From contig DKLF01000145.1 in the NCBI GenBank assembly GCA_002455655.1, positions 1 to 35,203 of the forward strand: 35,203 nt of DNA. The letters run 5' to 3'. Position numbers and translations under genes: made by a program. Below, piece after piece: positions 6,979 through 15,385 of this stretch (its first letter is position 1; every line of letters starts with the position of its first letter). Below the pieces are notes generated by a model. The model did no database searches. It had not been told where the DNA came from and saw nothing but the letters and a program-made list of their open reading frames with translations. This DNA comes from Oscillibacter sp. UBA6647. GTDB taxonomy: Bacteria > Bacillota > Clostridia > Oscillospirales > Oscillospiraceae.

Positions 6979-8304
6979 ATGAAACCCATTGTTGCCATTG
7001 TGGGCCGGCCCAATGTGGGCAAGTCCATGCTGTTCAATAAGCTCATCGGCCGTCGGATCTCCATTGTGGAGGACACGCCGGGGGTCACCCGGGACCGGGT
7101 GTACGGTGAGACAGACTGGAACGGTCGCACCTTTACACTGATTGACACCGGCGGAATTGAGCCCCGGACGGACGACCAGATTCTCACCTTTATGCGCCAG
7201 CAAGCGCAGCTTGCCATTGATCACGCCACGGTCATCGTCTTCTTAACGGATGTAAAGACCGGACTCACCGCCTCGGACCACGAGGTGGCGAATATGCTGC
7301 TTAAAAGCGGCAAGCCCATTGTTCTGGCGGTGAACAAGATGGACTCCACCGGCGTCATGAACCCGGACTTTTATGAATTTTACAATCTGGGAATGGGGGA
7401 CCCCGTCGCCGTCTCCGCCGTCCACGGCCACGGCACTGGCGACCTGTTGGACGCCTGCGTCGCCTATTTCCCGCCCGAGGAGGAAGAGGAGGAGGGGGCC
7501 GACGCCATCAAGGTGGCGCTGATTGGCAAGCCCAACGTGGGCAAGTCCTCGCTTTTAAACCGGATTCTGGGGGAGGAGCGGAGTATCGTCAGCGACGTGG
7601 CGGGCACCACCCGGGACGCCATCGACTCTCTCTTTGAAAACGAGCAGGGGAAGTTCTTGTTTATCGATACCGCGGGCATGCGGAGAAGGTCCAAGGTGGA
7701 GGAGGACATCGAGCGGTACAGCGTTTTGCGGGCCACCATGGCCATTGAGCGCAGCGACGTGTGCCTTATCCTCATTGACGGACGGGAAGGCGTGACCGAG
7801 CAGGACACCAAGGTAGCGGGTCTTGCCCACGAGGCGGGAAAAGCCGCTGTCATCGTGGTGAATAAGTGGGATCTTGTGGACAAGGACGACAAGACCATGG
7901 ACCGTCTCACCGCTGACATCCGGCGAGATTTGGGCTATATGACCTACGCCCCGATCCTGTTCATCTCCGCCCTGACGGGGCAGCGGGTGAACAAGCTCTT
8001 CGAGATGATTGTGGCTGTGAGCAATCAGGCATCTTTGCGCATCACCACGGGGATGCTGAATAACGTTCTGTCCGACGCGCAGACCCGGGTTCAGCCCCCT
8101 TCCGACAAGGGCCGCCGCCTGAAAATCTACTATATGACGCAGGTGGGCATCCGCCCGCCCCATTTTGTGGTGTTCTGCAACGATGCAAGCCTGTTCCATT
8201 TTTCCTATCAGCGGTATCTGGAAAACCAAATCCGCGCCGTATTCGGACTGACGGGGACGCCCATCATCCTCTCCATCCGGCAAAAGGGCGACAGGGAGGA
8301 ATGA
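6979..8304 (+). CDS. der: Ribosome biogenesis GTPase Der (EngA)
   Basis: This is the double-GTPase required for 50S subunit maturation. The 441-residue protein has two G domains in tandem. The first has G1 GRPNVGKS (about 8-15), TPGVTRD, DTGG and NKMD. The second has G1 GKPNVGKS near residue 184, AGTTRDA, DTAGMRRRSKV and NKWD. A C-terminal KH-like domain follows (SLRITTGMLNNVL onward). An acidic linker (EEEEEEGAD) joins the G domains. The ATG has a GGGAGGT site. It is followed four bases later by plsY, with which it is probably cotranscribed. Length and motifs are fully normal. Confidence 0.98.
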   Translation: MKPIVAIVGRPNVGKSMLFNKLIGRRISIVEDTPGVTRDRVYGETDWNGRTFTLIDTGGIEPRTDDQILTFMRQQAQLAIDHATVIVFLTDVKTGLTASDHEVANMLLKSGKPIVLAVNKMDSTGVMNPDFYEFYNLGMGDPVAVSAVHGHGTGDLLDACVAYFPPEEEEEEGADAIKVALIGKPNVGKSSLLNRILGEERSIVSDVAGTTRDAIDSLFENEQGKFLFIDTAGMRRRSKVEEDIERYSVLRATMAIERSDVCLILIDGREGVTEQDTKVAGLAHEAGKAAVIVVNKWDLVDKDDKTMDRLTADIRRDLGYMTYAPILFISALTGQRVNKLFEMIVAVSNQASLRITTGMLNNVLSDAQTRVQPPSDKGRRLKIYYMTQVGIRPPHFVVFCNDASLFHFSYQRYLENQIRAVFGLTGTPIILSIRQKGDREE

Positions 8305-8308
8305 CGCG

Positions 8309-8926
8309 ATGGCAAGCTATGTGTTGGCTGCGGTAATCGCTTATTTTCTGGGCTGCTTTAACGGGGCGGTGATTGTCTCCAAGTATATTCTGAAAGACGA
8401 TATCCGCACCCATGGCAGCGGCAACGCGGGCCTGACAAATTTCTACCGCACCTTTGGGGGGGCGCTGACCTTTGTCGTCATTGTGACGGACGTGCTCAAG
8501 GCGGTGCTTGCCGTGCTGATTGGCAGTTGGCTCTTTGTGCACTTTCAGGCACAGACGGCGCTGTTCGGCAAGTATTATGCTGGCCTGTTCTGCCTGATCG
8601 GGCATATGTTTCCCTGTATGTTCCACTTTAAGGGTGGAAAGGGCATCCTTTCCGGCGGCACGGTGGCCATTATGATTGACTGGAGGCTGGCGCTGATCGC
8701 CTGGGGCGCATTTCTGCTGATAACAGCGCTGACGCGGTATGTCTCTCTCGGCTCTGTTTGTGCTGCCGCCGCCTTCCCCACGGTCACGGTTTTTTTGTAT
8801 CAGGATTTAGTGCTGACAATTCTGAGTGCGGCCATCGGTGGGCTGATTCTCTATATGCATCGGGCGAATATCCGGCGGCTGCTTCGTGGCGAGGAGAGTA
8901 AGTTCAGCTTCCATCGAAAGCAATAA
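8309..8926 (+). CDS. plsY: Glycerol-3-phosphate acyltransferase PlsY
   Basis: This integral membrane enzyme transfers the acyl group of acyl-phosphate to glycerol-3-phosphate, the first committed step of phospholipid synthesis. The 205-residue protein is strongly hydrophobic and carries the family motifs in order: HGSGNAGLTNFYRTFGG (about 34-50), GHMFPCMFHFKGGKGI (about 105-120) and the C-terminal HRANIRRLLRGEESKF. The common motif is GSGNxGATN; here Leu replaces Ala. It lies four bases after der and upstream of gpsA, which makes its substrate, so the two neighbours are consecutive steps of one pathway. Confidence 0.96.
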   Translation: MASYVLAAVIAYFLGCFNGAVIVSKYILKDDIRTHGSGNAGLTNFYRTFGGALTFVVIVTDVLKAVLAVLIGSWLFVHFQAQTALFGKYYAGLFCLIGHMFPCMFHFKGGKGILSGGTVAIMIDWRLALIAWGAFLLITALTRYVSLGSVCAAAAFPTVTVFLYQDLVLTILSAAIGGLILYMHRANIRRLLRGEESKFSFHRKQ

Positions 8927-8983
8927 CCGACGTTTTAAGGGGGCTTTGCCCCGGAAAATTTCCACAGAAAGCGGGATTTGGAT

Positions 8984-9985
8984 ATGAAGGCAGTGGTTTT
9001 AGGCAGCGGCGGGTGGGGCACGGCTCTGGCCATGGTGCTGTGCGATAATGGGCACGACGTAACCCTCTGGTCCCACAGTCCGGGAAAAGCAGAACTGATG
9101 GAAAAGAATCGGAAAAATCCGGTGCTGCCTGACGTGGAGCTTCCTGCCGCGCTGAAATTCAGCGGAGAGATTCGCTGCGTGGAGGACGCGGATATTGTGG
9201 TATCCGCCTCGCCGTCCTATGCCGTGCGGAGCAATGTCCGCCCCGCTGCGCCGTTTTTAAAAGAGGGCACGGTGCTGGTCAGCGTGTCCAAGGGCATCGA
9301 GCGGGACACCAACCTGCGCATGAGCCAGCTTGTGCGGGAGGAAACGGGGGACCGCTTCCCCGTGACGGCCCTGTCCGGCCCCTCCCACGCGGAGGAGGTG
9401 AGCCTTCGTCTGCCCACCGGCTGCGTGGCGGCAGGGGAGAACGGCGAGGCTGTGAAGCTGGTGCAGGATGCGTTTATGAACCAAAATTTCCGGGTCTATA
9501 CCAGCCCCGACATTGTGGGTGTGGAGCTGGGCGGCGCGCTGAAAAACGTGGTGGCCCTGAGCTGCGGAATCTGCGACGGAATGGGCTATCAGGATAACAC
9601 CAAAGCCCTTTTGATGACCCGGGCCATGGCGGAAATCGCCCGCCTGGGCGAGACGCTGGGCGGACACCGCCAGACCTTTGCGGGCCTTGCGGGAATGGGG
9701 GATTTGATTGTCACCTGCACCTCCATGCACTCCCGAAACCGCCGCGCAGGCATCCTTATCGGACAGGGAAAGACCGCGCAGGAGGCCATGGAAGAGGTGG
9801 GCGCGGTGGTGGAGGGCTATTACGCCGCGGAAAGCGTCCATCAACTAAGCCTGAAGGCAGGGGTGGAAATGCCCATCTGCGCCTGCGCCTATCAGGTGCT
9901 TTACCGGGACAGGGCAGTCCGTGACGTAGTGGCGGAGCTGATGGGGCGCTCTAAAAAAGACGAACTGGGCTACGACTGGATGTAA
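8984..9985 (+). CDS. gpsA: NAD(P)-dependent glycerol-3-phosphate dehydrogenase
   Basis: This cytoplasmic enzyme reduces dihydroxyacetone phosphate to sn-glycerol-3-phosphate for phospholipid synthesis and supplies PlsY next door. The 333-residue product opens with the Rossmann motif GSGGWGTALA (about 7-16), then VSVSKGIE, ALSGPSHAEEV, the catalytic GGALKNVVALSCGICDG block (about 183-199) and GLAGMGDLIVTC. The ATG at 8984 is preferred because it starts the conserved MKAVVLGSGG; a TTG two codons upstream (8978) is the alternative. The ribosome site is weak. It ends at the hairpin region before the convergent rpmB. Confidence 0.96.
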   Translation: MKAVVLGSGGWGTALAMVLCDNGHDVTLWSHSPGKAELMEKNRKNPVLPDVELPAALKFSGEIRCVEDADIVVSASPSYAVRSNVRPAAPFLKEGTVLVSVSKGIERDTNLRMSQLVREETGDRFPVTALSGPSHAEEVSLRLPTGCVAAGENGEAVKLVQDAFMNQNFRVYTSPDIVGVELGGALKNVVALSCGICDGMGYQDNTKALLMTRAMAEIARLGETLGGHRQTFAGLAGMGDLIVTCTSMHSRNRRAGILIGQGKTAQEAMEEVGAVVEGYYAAESVHQLSLKAGVEMPICACAYQVLYRDRAVRDVVAELMGRSKKDELGYDWM

Positions 9986-9993
9986 CGTCCGGT

Positions 9994-10030
9994 AAAAATG
10001 TGACCACGGGCAATTTTGCCCGTGGTCACA
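9994..10030. terminator. Long hairpin between gpsA and rpmB
   Basis: A perfect 13-bp stem (9999-10011 with 10018-10030), extendable by two A-T pairs, carries AAAAA on its left (9994-9998), i.e. a U-tract on the minus strand. On the plus strand it directly follows gpsA but lacks a U-tract. It may act as a backup terminator for rpmB and stabilise or stop the gpsA transcript. Confidence 0.65.
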
Positions 10031-10045
10031 AAATCCTGAAGAAAT

Positions 10046-10077
10046 AAAAATAACTCCCGAACCACTTGGCTCGGGAG
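10046..10077 (-). terminator. Intrinsic terminator of rpmB
   Basis: The stem CTCCCGA (10054-10060) / TCGGGAG (10071-10077) with a 10-base loop is followed on the minus strand by TTATTTTTA (A-run 10046-10050 on the plus strand). It begins 12 bases past the rpmB stop. Confidence 0.8.
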
Positions 10078-10089
10078 CTAATTCTCATA

Positions 10090-10278
10090 TCAGACCGCTC
10101 TGGTAACTTTTCCGGAACGTAGACACCGGGTACAAACATATACATGGCGCGGCGTACCGTTCACAACTGCTTTGACACGCTTTACGTTGGGCTTCCAGGG
10201 ACGATTGGAACGTCTATGGGAGTGAGACACCTGAATCCCGAAGGTGACACCCTTATCGCAAAATTCGCACTTAGCCAT
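10090..10278 (-). CDS. rpmB: 50S ribosomal protein L28
   Basis: This large-subunit protein L28 has 62 residues. The sequence MAKCEFCDKG ... SHSHRRSNRPWKPNVKRVK ... VYVCTRCLRSGKV is diagnostic. The two CxxC pairs are intact, so this is the zinc-binding form, as for L32 in the same window. The frame continues three codons upstream, but the ATG at 10278 begins the conserved sequence and has GGAGGTG seven bases ahead. It is a single-gene unit with its own promoter and two tandem hairpins downstream. Confidence 0.98.
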   Translation of the reverse strand: MAKCEFCDKGVTFGIQVSHSHRRSNRPWKPNVKRVKAVVNGTPRHVYVCTRCLRSGKVTRAV

Positions 10279-10335
10279 CCGTTGCACCTCCTTGCTGTTG
10301 GGAAATCAAACCTGCTTTTCACAGGCACAAACGAT

Positions 10336-10364
10336 ATTTTAACAGATGAAAACATAAAAAGCAA
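10336..10364 (-). promoter_or_regulatory. Sigma-A promoter of rpmB
   Basis: On the minus strand TTGCTT (10359-10364) and TAAAAT (10336-10341) are separated by exactly 17 bases, about 57 bases upstream of the rpmB start. Each hexamer is close to consensus and the spacing is ideal. Confidence 0.7.
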
Positions 10365-10421
10365 GGGGAAATCTTAAAAAATATTCAAAAATATTAAAGA
10401 GGGGCGGGCGGGGTGAAACAG

Positions 10422-10450
10422 TTGCGAAAAATAAGAGCATACGTTATAAT
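10422..10450 (+). promoter_or_regulatory. Sigma-A promoter of the hprK cluster
   Basis: TTGCGA (10422-10427) and TATAAT (10445-10450) are 17 bases apart. A small 6-bp hairpin (ATAACC 10452-10457 with GGTTAT 10465-10470) lies right at the predicted transcript start. The leader to the hprK ATG is about 115 bases. No CcpA (cre) site was recognised nearby. Confidence 0.75.
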
Positions 10451-10570
10451 AATAACCAAAAAGCGGTTATGATAAAAATACCAATTCATGCCGCAGCGGC
10501 GCTGTGCGTCTGCGAACTGAAAACACCGCAGGGCGACAGAAAAGGCCGCCCCGGAAGGAGACTGGCGCTT

Positions 10571-11503
10571 ATGACGGCGAACGGACTGAAAATGACAGAG
10601 TTTGCGGCTGCCTTTGATTTGCAGCTACTCAATCGGGGGAGCGATTATGAAGAGGCGGTTCTTACCATTACGGACGTAAACCGGCCGGGGCTTCAGTTTT
10701 TGGGATTTTATGATTATTTTGATCCCCGCCGCCTTCAGGTGATCGGTAAGGCGGAGGTCATGTATTTAAAGGGGCTGAACGCACAGGAGCGGAAAAAGGC
10801 TTTTGACGACCTGTTTCTCTATGATATCCCGGCGCTGGTGGTTTCCCGGAATCTGGACTGCTTTCCCGAGTGTCTTGAAAGCGCCAGAGAATATGAGCGG
10901 ACGCTGCTGCGTACTTCGGAAACCACTGTGGAGTTCACCTCCCACGCCATTGAGTTTCTCAATCGCCGGCTGGCCCCCTGCATAGGGCGGCATGGCGTTT
11001 TGATGGATGTGTACGGCGAGGGGATTCTGCTTACCGGAGATTCCGGAATCGGAAAGAGCGAGACGGCCATCGAGCTGATTATGCGGGGCCACCGGCTGGT
11101 GGCGGACGACTCTGTGGATATCCGCCGCATTTCCAACGAGCTGATCGGCACGGCCCCAGAAATGATCCGCCACTACATTGAGCTGCGGGGCATCGGCGTG
11201 ATCGACGTGCGGCAGTTGTTTGGAATGCGGGCCATCAAGGAAGAAGCCCAGATTGATTTGGTGGTGGAGCTGGAGCAGTGGGACAGCAGCCGGGTTTACG
11301 ACCGGCTGGGGCTGGAGGATCACTATTTGGAAATTTTGGATTTGCAGGTGCCCTGCGTCAACATTCCCGTGCGGCCCGGACGGAACCTGGCCAGCATTGT
11401 GGAGGTGGCCGCCATGAACAATCGCCACCGCCGCTTTGGCTACAACGCCGCAGAGGAGCTGGTCCGGCGGGTGGACGAACGGGCGGACCGGGGAGCGCAG
11501 TGA
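10571..11503 (+). CDS. hprK: HPr kinase/phosphorylase
   Basis: This bifunctional enzyme phosphorylates HPr on Ser46 when glycolytic intermediates are high and removes the phosphate otherwise, setting carbon catabolite control. The 310-residue protein has the N-terminal domain, then the P-loop GDSGIGKSE at about 156-164 (the expected place), and the signature ELRGIGVIDVRQLFG at about 202-216. The C-terminal part (VPVRPGRNLASIVEVAAMN) is also typical. The open frame reaches 34 codons further upstream, but the ATG at 10571 gives the normal family length and has AAGGAG ten bases ahead. It heads the hprK-glk-murB-rapZ-yvcK-whiA run. HPr itself is not in the window. Confidence 0.96.
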   Translation: MTANGLKMTEFAAAFDLQLLNRGSDYEEAVLTITDVNRPGLQFLGFYDYFDPRRLQVIGKAEVMYLKGLNAQERKKAFDDLFLYDIPALVVSRNLDCFPECLESAREYERTLLRTSETTVEFTSHAIEFLNRRLAPCIGRHGVLMDVYGEGILLTGDSGIGKSETAIELIMRGHRLVADDSVDIRRISNELIGTAPEMIRHYIELRGIGVIDVRQLFGMRAIKEEAQIDLVVELEQWDSSRVYDRLGLEDHYLEILDLQVPCVNIPVRPGRNLASIVEVAAMNNRHRRFGYNAAEELVRRVDERADRGAQ

Positions 11504-11504
11504 G

Positions 11505-12446
11505 ATGTACGTCGGTCTGGACGTAGGGGGAACGAATCTGCGGGCCGGTCTTGTGGACGAAGCGGGCCGCCTGCTGGCGGTGCGCAAAATTCCGCTGAGC
11601 GAATTTCGTGGAGCGGAGCCTTTTGCAAAAACGCTTGCGTCTCTTGCCGCGCAGGCGGCACGGGATGGGGGCATATCCCCGGAGAGTCTTGCATACGTGG
11701 GTATGGGCATTCCCGGCGCGGCAGCGAAGGGAGAAGTGCTTTATACCTGCAATATTCCCATGAAAAACGTTCCTCTTGCCCGGCTGTTCCAAAGATATCT
11801 GGATGTTCCCGTCTTTCTGGAGAACGACGCCAACTGCGCCGCCGTGGGCGAATATTTCTGCGGCGCAGGACAGGGGACGAAAAATTTTGCCGTAGTGACC
11901 CTTGGAACCGGCATTGGCGGAGGATTTATTCTAAACGGAAAGCTCTACTCTGCCAAAGGAATGGCCGGCGAGGTGGGGCATATGGTGGTGGAGAAGGACG
12001 GCGTGCCCTGCGCCTGCGGGCGGCGGGGCTGCTGGGAGGCGTATGCCTCCGCCACGGGCCTGATCCGCATGACAAGGGAAGCCATGGAGCGGGATCGAAC
12101 CAGTCTTTTATGGGCGGAATCAGGCGGTGGGACAGTTGTCACCGGCAGGACGGCCTTTGCGGCGGCCCTGCGGGGGGATGAGACGGCGAAGGCGCTGTGC
12201 GAAACCTATGGTTCGTATCTGGCGGCCGGGGTTGTAAACCTTTTGAACTTATTCCAGCCGGAGGTGCTTGCCATCGGCGGCGGAATTGGAGAGGCGGAGG
12301 AGGCGCTGCTGCTTGCTCCTTTGCGGGAAATTGCGGACCGGGAGAGCTATGCCGTCCACTGCGGCGGGAAGGTATCCGTGGTCCGGGCCGTGCTTGGCGG
12401 CGACGCGGGAATGATTGGCGCGGCGCTGCTGGGACGGGTAATCTGA
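11505..12446 (+). CDS. glk: ROK-family glucokinase
   Basis: This sugar kinase of the ROK family most likely phosphorylates glucose to glucose-6-phosphate. The 313-residue product shows the N-terminal phosphate loop YVGLDVGGTNLRAGLVD, the substrate site ENDANCAAVGE (about 106-116), LGTGIGGGFI, then EVGHMVV and the ROK zinc motif CACGRRGCWEAYAS at about 168-181. A GGGIGEAEE segment follows near residue 255. The ATG is one base after the hprK stop, so translation is probably coupled. The frame extends upstream into hprK but this ATG starts the conserved domain. The specific sugar is inferred from family; other ROK hexose kinases cannot be excluded. Confidence 0.9.
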   Translation: MYVGLDVGGTNLRAGLVDEAGRLLAVRKIPLSEFRGAEPFAKTLASLAAQAARDGGISPESLAYVGMGIPGAAAKGEVLYTCNIPMKNVPLARLFQRYLDVPVFLENDANCAAVGEYFCGAGQGTKNFAVVTLGTGIGGGFILNGKLYSAKGMAGEVGHMVVEKDGVPCACGRRGCWEAYASATGLIRMTREAMERDRTSLLWAESGGGTVVTGRTAFAAALRGDETAKALCETYGSYLAAGVVNLLNLFQPEVLAIGGGIGEAEEALLLAPLREIADRESYAVHCGGKVSVVRAVLGGDAGMIGAALLGRVI

Positions 12447-12465
12447 ATTTTTGAGGGGGAGCCGT

Positions 12466-13386
12466 ATGGATTGGGCGGAGGAGCTGGACAAATGGGCGGC
12501 GGACTATCTGCCGGACCTTGCAATGAAAACTGACGAGGCCATGAGCCGCCATACCTCTTTTCACATCGGCGGACCGGCAAGGCGCATGGCCTTTCCCCGC
12601 AGCGGGGAGCAGGCGGTGCTGCTGACGAACTTTGCAAAAAGCTGCGGAGCGCGGCCTTTGGTGATGGGAAACGGGACAAATTTGCTGGTGCCTGACGAAG
12701 GGCTGGACCGACTGGTGATTGACACCACCGCAGGGTTGAACCGGCTGGAGCTGGGAGCGGGGGAAAACGAACTGATGGCCGAGTCCGGAGCGTCTCTGGC
12801 GCGGCTGGCGGACCTTGCGCAAAAGCAGGGCCTTACGGGATTGGAGTTTGCCCACGGCATCCCCGGTACGGTGGGGGGCGCTTTATGCATGAATGCCGGG
12901 GCCTACGGTGGGGAGATGAAGCAGGTGGTGGCCGGAGCCGCCTTGCTGGACCCGGAGGAGGGCGTACAATACCTGACGGGTGAAGAACTGGACCTTGGCT
13001 ATCGCCGCAGTGTGCTGACCGACCACCCGGACTGGGTGGTTTTATACGCCGTCTTCCGCCTGACGCCCGGCGACCCAGTGCAAATCCGGGCGAGGATGGA
13101 CGACTTGAAAGCAAGGCGAAAAGCCAGTCAGCCTTTAGAGCTTCCCAGCGCGGGCAGTACCTTCAAGCGCCCGGTGGGCGCTTACGCGGGTACCTTGATC
13201 GACCAATGCGGATTGAAGGGACTGCGGGTGGGCGGCGCGCAGGTAAGCGAGAAGCACGCGGGCTTTGTCGTGAACCGGGGGAACGCTACCTTTGCCGACG
13301 TGACGGAGCTGATTCGTCAGATTCAGCAGCGGGTGGAGGAGCTTTCCGGGATTCGTCTGGAACCGGAGGTTAAAATCGTGCGGTGA
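12466..13386 (+). CDS. murB: UDP-N-acetylmuramate dehydrogenase (UDP-N-acetylenolpyruvoylglucosamine reductase)
   Basis: This FAD/NADPH enzyme makes UDP-N-acetylmuramic acid for peptidoglycan. In 306 residues the motifs are RHTSFHIGGPA (FAD site, about 27-37), GNGTNLLVPDEG, GIPGTVGGALCMNAGAYGGEM (about 131-151), YRRSVL with the substrate Arg, PSAGSTFKRP with the proton-donor Ser231, and a C-terminal LEPEVKIV carrying the catalytic Glu. The ATG at 12466 follows GAGGGGGA. A TTG five codons upstream would also be in frame but lies on the ribosome site. It sits 19 bases after glk and 32 bases before rapZ. Confidence 0.97.
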   Translation: MDWAEELDKWAADYLPDLAMKTDEAMSRHTSFHIGGPARRMAFPRSGEQAVLLTNFAKSCGARPLVMGNGTNLLVPDEGLDRLVIDTTAGLNRLELGAGENELMAESGASLARLADLAQKQGLTGLEFAHGIPGTVGGALCMNAGAYGGEMKQVVAGAALLDPEEGVQYLTGEELDLGYRRSVLTDHPDWVVLYAVFRLTPGDPVQIRARMDDLKARRKASQPLELPSAGSTFKRPVGAYAGTLIDQCGLKGLRVGGAQVSEKHAGFVVNRGNATFADVTELIRQIQQRVEELSGIRLEPEVKIVR

Positions 13387-13418
13387 GCGCCGCACGGGAG
13401 AGAGAAGCGGGTGATTGC

Positions 13419-14279
13419 ATGGAAATTCTAATTATTTCAGGCCTGTCCGGGGCTGGAAAGAGCAAGGCCGCCTCCTTTTTGGAGGATTTGGGCTTTTATA
13501 TCGTGGACAATATGCCCGCGGCGATGATTCTGAAATTTGCGGAGTTTTGCGCCGGAGGCAACGGACGGTATGACCGGGTGGCGCTGGTGTACGATGTGCG
13601 GACCTCGGATTCCTTCACGGAGCTGTTTGACGTGCTGGAAAAGCTGCGGGGCATGGGAGGCATGTGCCGGATGCTGTTCTTGCAGGCTTCGCCGGAGACG
13701 GTGATTAAGCGGTATAAGGAGACGCGCCGCCGCCATCCGCTCAGCGGAGGGACGGATACTCTGGAGGAGGCCGTCCGCCGGGAGATCGAGGTGATGCGCC
13801 CCGTGAAGGAGCAGGCGGACTACGTGATCGACACCAGCAGCCTGTCCACCGCGCAGCTCCGGGCTGAGCTTTTGCGCCTTTTCAGCGAAAAGGACGAGAA
13901 GACGGGTATGACCGTGGCGGTGACCTCTTTCGGCTTTAAATATGGCCTGCCGCTGGAGGCCGATTTGGTGCTGGACGTGCGGTTTTTGCCAAACCCGTTT
14001 TATATTGAGGAGCTGAGGGAAAAAACAGGACTGGACAAGGATGTGTCCGGCTATGTGTTCTCATTTCCTCAGGCCGGGAAATTTCTCGACAAGCTCAAGG
14101 ATTTGCTGGCGCTGACGCTGCCGCTGTACGCCGAGGAGGGGAAAACCAGCCTCACCGTATCGGTGGGCTGCACCGGCGGACGGCACCGCTCCGTGGCCGT
14201 GGCCCATGCGCTGACAAGCTATATCCGTCAGTTGGGCTACCCCGTGACGGAGTATCACCGGGACATGCCCAAGGGCTGA
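13419..14279 (+). CDS. rapZ: RapZ (YvcJ) family nucleotide-binding protein
   Basis: This is an RNase adapter/nucleotide-binding protein of the RapZ/YvcJ family. In E. coli RapZ targets the GlmZ small RNA and tunes amino-sugar supply; in Firmicutes YvcJ has GTPase activity and its target is less clear. The 286-residue protein starts with MEILIISGLSGAGKS (Walker A at about 8-15), has VYDVRTS, FLQASPETVIKRYKETRRRHPL, and the C-terminal RapZ block FGFKYGLPLEADLVLDVRFLPNPF and GCTGGRHRSVAVAH. The ATG at 13419 starts the conserved region, though the frame continues into the murB end. It is in the usual cluster with yvcK and whiA. Confidence 0.96.
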   Translation: MEILIISGLSGAGKSKAASFLEDLGFYIVDNMPAAMILKFAEFCAGGNGRYDRVALVYDVRTSDSFTELFDVLEKLRGMGGMCRMLFLQASPETVIKRYKETRRRHPLSGGTDTLEEAVRREIEVMRPVKEQADYVIDTSSLSTAQLRAELLRLFSEKDEKTGMTVAVTSFGFKYGLPLEADLVLDVRFLPNPFYIEELREKTGLDKDVSGYVFSFPQAGKFLDKLKDLLALTLPLYAEEGKTSLTVSVGCTGGRHRSVAVAHALTSYIRQLGYPVTEYHRDMPKG

Positions 14280-14304
14280 CAGGCCCCGAGGTGAAAGGAA
14301 CGCC

Positions 14305-15372
14305 ATGGAAAATCAACACACGCTCTACCGTCCCCCAAGAGCGCGGGGGCCGAGAATTGCCGTCATCGGCGGCGGACACGGCCTTTCCAATATGCTGCGG
14401 GGACTGAAGCAATATACGGAAAATCTCACCGCCATCGTCACGGTGGCGGACGACGGCGGCGGCTCAGGGGCGCTGCGCAGCGATTTGCGGATGCCTCCCC
14501 CGGGGGATATCCGCAACTGCCTTGAGGCGCTGGCCAACACGGAGCCGCTGATGGCGGAGCTGTTGCACTACCGCTTTTCGGAGGGCGTGCTTGCCGGACA
14601 GAGCTTTGGAAACCTGTTTCTGGCGGCGCTGAACGGCATTTCCCCCTCCTTTGACGCGGCGGTGAGCCGCATGAGCGAGGTTTTGGCCATCACGGGACGG
14701 GTGCTGCCCGTCACCAATGCCAACGTGCAGCTAGAGGCAGAGTTTGAAAACGGCGTGCGGGTGGTGGGAGAGTCGAAAATCTTCTACTGCAAAAAGGAGC
14801 AGGACTGCCGCATCCGCCGGGTCCGCCTTCTGCCGGAGAAGCCCCCGGCGCTACCGGAGGCGGTGGAGGCAATTTTACAGGCGGACATGGTGGTGCTGGG
14901 GCCGGGAAGCCTTTATACCAGCATCATTCCAAACCTGCTGGTGGACGGCATTGCGGACGCCGTCCGGAAGGCGGACGGACTGAAGGTCTATGTCTGCAAC
15001 GTGATGACGCAAGAGGGAGAAACGGAGGGCTACACCGCCGCGGACCACATCGCTGCCCTGTTCAAGCACTCCGCGCCCGGGCTGTTTGATTTGTGCCTCA
15101 CCAACGCGTCACCCATTCCCCGGAGCGTGGCCCAGCGGTACGAACAGGAGGGGGCGGAGCCTATTTGCCGGGACAAGGAGCGGTGCGCCGCCCTTGGCGT
15201 GGAACTTGTCAACCGGCCTGTTGCCACGGTGGAGGACGGCTTTGTGCGTCACGACCCCGCAAGCCTTGCGCGGGAGTTGATTCTGCTCCACGCGGAGCGC
15301 AGCGTCCGTATTGCGGGGGATCGGTTTGCCACAGGGGGAGACTTTTACAGAGCGGAACACATGAAAGAGTGA
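14305..15372 (+). CDS. yvcK: Gluconeogenesis factor YvcK (CofD-like)
   Basis: This CofD-fold protein is needed in Bacillus for growth on gluconeogenic substrates and for cell shape, and it binds UDP-sugars. The 355-residue sequence has the N-terminal glycine loop VIGGGHGLSNMLRGLK (about 18-33), VTVADDGGGSGALRSDL (about 46-62), PPGDIRNCLEALAN, and later VVLGPGSLYTSIIPNLLV and VMTQEGETEGYTAADH. All are family hallmarks. Length is slightly above the family average because of a short C-terminal extension. The ATG follows GAGGTGAAAGG. It is 25 bases after rapZ and 13 bases before whiA. Confidence 0.96.
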   Translation: MENQHTLYRPPRARGPRIAVIGGGHGLSNMLRGLKQYTENLTAIVTVADDGGGSGALRSDLRMPPPGDIRNCLEALANTEPLMAELLHYRFSEGVLAGQSFGNLFLAALNGISPSFDAAVSRMSEVLAITGRVLPVTNANVQLEAEFENGVRVVGESKIFYCKKEQDCRIRRVRLLPEKPPALPEAVEAILQADMVVLGPGSLYTSIIPNLLVDGIADAVRKADGLKVYVCNVMTQEGETEGYTAADHIAALFKHSAPGLFDLCLTNASPIPRSVAQRYEQEGAEPICRDKERCAALGVELVNRPVATVEDGFVRHDPASLARELILLHAERSVRIAGDRFATGGDFYRAEHMKE

Positions 15373-15385
15373 GGAGGTGAGAGGG

